From Bacteroidales bacterium UBA3684 (GTDB taxonomy: Bacteria; Bacteroidota; Bacteroidia; Bacteroidales; P3): DNA of 17,884 nucleotides. Below, in pieces: positions 16,148 through 17,884 of this stretch. Location: the NCBI GenBank assembly GCA_002372855.1, contig DFIZ01000023.1, positions 1 through 17,884 of the forward strand, written 5' to 3'. The notes below the pieces were generated by a model. It ran no database searches and was not told the DNA's origin. It was given only the letters and a program-made list of their open reading frames with translations. The stretch's first letter is position 1. Each line of letters begins with the position of its first letter. The translations under genes were made by a program, and so were the position numbers.

Positions 16148-16614
16148 AGGGCGGCAGCAACGGCAGTGATGATGGATATGGGTATCGCAATGATACACAG
16201 CGCCAGCATCACAATGGTCAAAATGCCGTAGAACTTCCAGTAGCTCTTGCTGTTGGAGAGGAAGCTCACAGCAGCTTCATTGCTGTTCAGCGCCACGGCC
16301 GTCTCGGCGGCCTTGGCGCCGCGCAGCATATAGACAATCACCGGCACCATCAATCCGGCGCAAGCCAGATATAGAATGCCAATCAGCCACATAGGCATGC
16401 TGCCCATGCTCGCGGCGACATCGGCATTGTAGCCTGCATAGGCGGAATAGTTGACCTGGCTCATCACGTTGCCGACGGTCATCATCAAGATGGCGCCCAG
16501 CACCATGAAAGCGCACCCCACAATGCTGAGGATGCCGAAGAATTTGTACCAACGTCCCATCGAGCGGACATACTGCTTGGCCTCTTCCTGAAGCCTTAGA
16601 TTCTGTTCTTCCAT
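16144..16614 (-). CDS. DUF5362-like small membrane protein
   Basis: Inner-membrane protein of 156 aa of unknown function that resembles DUF5362 proteins. A short cytoplasmic helix (LRLQEEAKQYVRSMGRWYKFFG) leads into four predicted transmembrane segments, about residues 25-48, 74-97, 126-141 and 140-156 (the last two nearly continuous: FYGILTIVMLALCIIAIPISIITAVAAAL). A duplicated pattern is visible: GRWYKFFGILSIVGCA near the start and KSYWKFYGILTIVMLA near the end, so the protein may be an internal repeat of a helix-plus-TM unit. The loop VNYSAYAGYNADVAASMGS carries the non-membrane part. It is convergent with gpx; both end in a shared CTAG with no terminator. A -7 element and a perfect inverted repeat lie upstream. 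Confidence 0.82.
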   Translation of the reverse strand: MEEQNLRLQEEAKQYVRSMGRWYKFFGILSIVGCAFMVLGAILMMTVGNVMSQVNYSAYAGYNADVAASMGSMPMWLIGILYLACAGLMVPVIVYMLRGAKAAETAVALNSNEAAVSFLSNSKSYWKFYGILTIVMLALCIIAIPISIITAVAAAL

Positions 16615-16640
16615 TGTATTATGTGTTTAATTGTTAATAA

Positions 16641-16677
16641 TTTGCACAATTCATCGCAACTGGATGCATTGTGCAAA
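16641..16677. repeat. Perfect 10-bp inverted repeat at the DUF5362-like promoter
   Basis: TTTGCACAAT (16641-16650) and ATTGTGCAAA (16668-16677) are exact reverse complements separated by 17 nt. The right arm overlaps the -7 element of the DUF5362-like gene by four bases and the predicted transcription start, so the layout is that of an operator. Because transcription would begin inside the right arm, the RNA could not form the full hairpin. Confidence 0.75.
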
Positions 16678-16681
16678 TATA
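16674..16681 (-). promoter_or_regulatory. -7 element of the DUF5362-like gene
   Basis: TATATTTG on the - strand matches TAnnTTTG and lies in a GTATATTTGC context, the same as upstream of the Omp28-like gene. No TTTG is found 19 nt upstream, so the -33 half is missing or degenerate. The leader would be about 55 nt. Confidence 0.5.
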
Positions 16682-16710
16682 CTAATTTTTGTTAAATCGG
16701 AGCATTTTTT

Positions 16711-17271
16711 TTATTCCACGCGGCTGTGGCCATACGGCACCCGGCGGTGGTACTCGATGTCCACGCCCTCCAACCGCAGCAGGCGGTACTTGCAGTAGGG
16801 CAGCCCGGCATAGTTGCCCAGCGAGCCGTCGGCAGGCAGCACGCGGTGGCAGGGGATGAAGAGGTTCAAGGCGTTGGCCCCCACGGCGCTGGCCACGGCA
16901 CGCACCGCCGTGGGATGCCCGGCCAGGGTGGCCAATTCGCTGTAGCTCACCGTACTGCCGACCGGAATGCGGGCCACCTGGCGCCACACCTCCTGCTGCA
17001 GCTCGGTGCCGAAGGTGCGCAGCGGCAGAGGATTCATGTCATAGGCGCGGAAGAAGTTCTGCCGCAGCTCCTCCACAGCCTCGTGCAGCACGTCGGTCCA
17101 CTGCCCGTCGACAATCGTGGCGCCGAAACCCTTCGACAACCTGCGCCGCACAGCCTCATAGTGAGCGGAATAAGGCCACAGGCTCAGACACAGCCGGTCG
17201 CCGACGGAGCCCAGCTCCAGCTCGCCGACCGGGAACTTGCAGCGGATGGTGTAGATATGCGTCTCGTCCAT
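16711..17271 (-). CDS. ogt: Methylated-DNA-protein-cysteine S-methyltransferase
   Basis: Suicide DNA-repair protein that moves the alkyl group of O6-alkylguanine (and O4-alkylthymine) to its own cysteine. The 186-aa product has the N-terminal RNase H-like domain and the C-terminal ATase domain. Visible landmarks are the helix-turn-helix region IPVGSTVSYSELATLAG (102-118), the arginine finger in AVRAVASAVGAN (R124), the active site FIPCHRVLPADGS with acceptor C141, and LGNYAGLPYCKYRLLRLEG. There is no AdaA-type transcription domain, so it is the Ogt/constitutive type. The last 15 residues form a short basic tail. It lies downstream of rpmE2 on the same strand, beyond a hairpin, with no promoter motif of its own that I can see. 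Confidence 0.93.
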   Translation of the reverse strand: MDETHIYTIRCKFPVGELELGSVGDRLCLSLWPYSAHYEAVRRRLSKGFGATIVDGQWTDVLHEAVEELRQNFFRAYDMNPLPLRTFGTELQQEVWRQVARIPVGSTVSYSELATLAGHPTAVRAVASAVGANALNLFIPCHRVLPADGSLGNYAGLPYCKYRLLRLEGVDIEYHRRVPYGHSRVE

Positions 17272-17295
17272 GGCGGAAATACTTATTGTACAAGA

Positions 17296-17320
17296 AAACC
17301 CTGCCGTGGAAGCAGGGTTT
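17296..17320 (-). terminator. Hairpin between rpmE2 and ogt
   Basis: AAACCCTGC (17296-17304) and GCAGGGTTT (17312-17320) form a 9-bp stem with a 7-nt loop. Read on the - strand the stem is followed by TTTTCTTG, an interrupted T tract. It should end part or most of rpmE2 transcription, but the imperfect T run would allow readthrough to ogt. Confidence 0.65.
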
Positions 17321-17360
17321 CTAGATCTAAAAAAATCTAAAACAAATTACCTTTTTCTTT

Positions 17361-17624
17361 TTACTCAGCCTTCTTGGAGTAGCGTTTGTACTTGTTCATG
17401 AACTTGTCGACGCGTCCGGCGGTGTCAACGAGCTTCAGTTTGCCGGTGAAGAAGGGGTGCGAGGTGTTCGAGATTTCGAGTTTCACCACGGGATACTCCT
17501 TGCCGTCGGTATAGGTGACGGTCTCTTTGGTGTTGGCACAGCTCTTGGTGAGGATCATCGTGTCGTTCGACATGTCTTTAAACACCACGAGGCGATAGTT
17601 TTCGGGATGGATTCCTTTTTTCAT
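17361..17624 (-). CDS. rpmE2: Ribosomal protein L31 type B
   Basis: Large-subunit ribosomal protein L31 of the B type, 87 aa. MKKGIHPENYRLVVFKDMSND and the end SNTSHPFFTGKLKLVDTAGRVDKFMNKYKRY are diagnostic. It lacks the CxxC zinc-binding pairs of type A L31 and has a single cysteine (C29), so it needs no zinc. In many bacteria the zinc-free form is induced under zinc shortage, but in Bacteroidota it is often the only L31; which applies here cannot be seen. A purine-rich GAAGAAA lies directly before the ATG. The leader of about 70 nt contains a hairpin, and the promoter is a perfect Bacteroidota type. Confidence 0.97.
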   Translation of the reverse strand: MKKGIHPENYRLVVFKDMSNDTMILTKSCANTKETVTYTDGKEYPVVKLEISNTSHPFFTGKLKLVDTAGRVDKFMNKYKRYSKKAE

Positions 17625-17639
17625 TTTCTTCTTTTTTGC

Positions 17640-17664
17640 CGTCTAACCCGTTCATTGCTAGACG
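17640..17664 (-). promoter_or_regulatory. Hairpin in the rpmE2 leader
   Basis: CGTCTA (17640-17645) and TAGACG (17659-17664) are perfect reverse complements around a 13-nt loop, in the 5' leader of the L31 mRNA, 15 nt before the start codon. Ribosomal protein leaders are often autoregulated through such structures; here this is only a possibility. Confidence 0.4.
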
Positions 17665-17697
17665 ATTGTTTATATTCCGTTAATTATTTTCGTGCTG

Positions 17698-17728
17698 CAA
17701 AGATACGAACATTTTCCGAACTGGCAAA
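17698..17728 (-). promoter_or_regulatory. rpmE2 promoter
   Basis: On the - strand TTTG (17728-17725), exactly 19 nt, then TATCTTTG (17705-17698). This is a perfect TTTG-N19-TAnnTTTG match, with the same -7 octamer as the tex promoter. Predicted leader is about 70 nt. Confidence 0.8.
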
Positions 17729-17770
17729 ATAATATTTCCGTTTTCTCCAATTTTTTCCTCCCGCTCCCCC

Positions 17771-17798
17771 ACCGCCGACCTTCCACCGCCGACCTTCC
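17771..17798. repeat. Two-copy 14-bp tandem repeat
   Basis: ACCGCCGACCTTCC occurs twice head to tail (17771-17784 and 17785-17798) and is followed by a third partial ACC. It lies in the non-coding GC-rich stretch upstream of the rpmE2 promoter. Confidence 0.85.
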
Positions 17799-17807
17799 AC
17801 CTGTCGG

Positions 17808-17829
17808 GAGACGCGGCATGCCGCGTCTC
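17808..17829. repeat. Perfect 22-bp palindrome (REP-like)
   Basis: The 22 bases are their own reverse complement, each half being GAGACGCGGCA / TGCCGCGTCTC. It is non-coding, not followed by a T tract, and sits beside the 14-bp tandem repeat, so it looks like a dispersed extragenic palindrome rather than a terminator. Bases 17830-17884 hold nothing else that I can assign. Confidence 0.7.
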
Positions 17830-17884
17830 TACAGTTGGGGCCCGAGAGGGGTCGAAGAGGTACATAATTCGGCATTTCTTATAT

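Noticed and set aside
17684..17875. Possible 61-63 aa proteins on the - strand at the right edge
   Set aside because: They run through the palindrome, the tandem repeat and the rpmE2 promoter, so they are products of repeats, not genes.
1..17884. A new defence, mobile or biosynthetic system
   Set aside because: The genes are housekeeping or single envelope genes; no transposase, integrase, nuclease/helicase pair, toxin pair, CRISPR or synthase cluster is present.

Overview
The window reads as chromosomal core and near-core sequence from a high-G+C member of the Bacteroidota, most likely Bacteroidales. The evidence is a Por/type IX secretion (T9SS) C-terminal sorting domain on an Omp28-like protein, Bacteroidota-type ParE, several exported proteins with short MKK/MKR signal peptides, little Shine-Dalgarno signal, and repeated promoters of the Bacteroidota form TTTG-N19-TAnnTTTG lying in AT-rich gaps between GC-rich genes. 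I cannot place it to family. I see no prophage, insertion sequence, CRISPR array, integron, toxin-antitoxin pair or biosynthetic cluster.

Layout, left to right. On the + strand are sppA (signal peptide peptidase) and a 67-aa Cro/CI-type HTH protein. On the - strand are tex (S1/YqgF RNA-binding protein) and a secreted Omp28-like T9SS client, separated by a strong terminator in which the tex promoter is embedded. Next come + strand genes: an unknown secreted 204-aa protein, a nine-unit 8-bp tandem repeat, nadD with a GTG start directly after the repeat, an AsmA/DUF748-like protein, parE (topoisomerase IV subunit B), an acidic protein of unknown function and a small outer-membrane beta-barrel protein. 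A bidirectional terminator at about 13.05 kb separates these from a - strand series: tRNA-Ser(UGA), a small lipoprotein, a mutT-type Nudix gene and serS. Back to back with the tRNA promoter is the promoter of a lipoprotein glutathione peroxidase (+). The gpx stop codon overlaps that of a DUF5362-like membrane protein (-). The window ends with ogt and rpmE2 (ribosomal protein L31 type B), both -, and a short region with tandem repeats and a perfect 22-bp palindrome.

Functional links. tRNA-Ser and seryl-tRNA synthetase lie in one apparent transcription unit with a Nudix hydrolase between them. Envelope functions recur (SppA, DUF748/AsmA-like, beta-barrel, T9SS client, lipoproteins). Nucleotide or DNA damage control is represented by the Nudix protein, Ogt and, for peroxides, Gpx. 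I do not see a new multi-gene defence or metabolic system. The more interesting signals are regulatory or structural: a promoter inside a terminator with a nearly leaderless tex mRNA, an octamer repeat abutting the nadD start codon, a perfect inverted repeat on the DUF5362 promoter, a hairpin in the L31 leader, and the tRNA-Ser to serS unit. About six -7 elements of one kind can be read in the window; all promoter calls are by eye.
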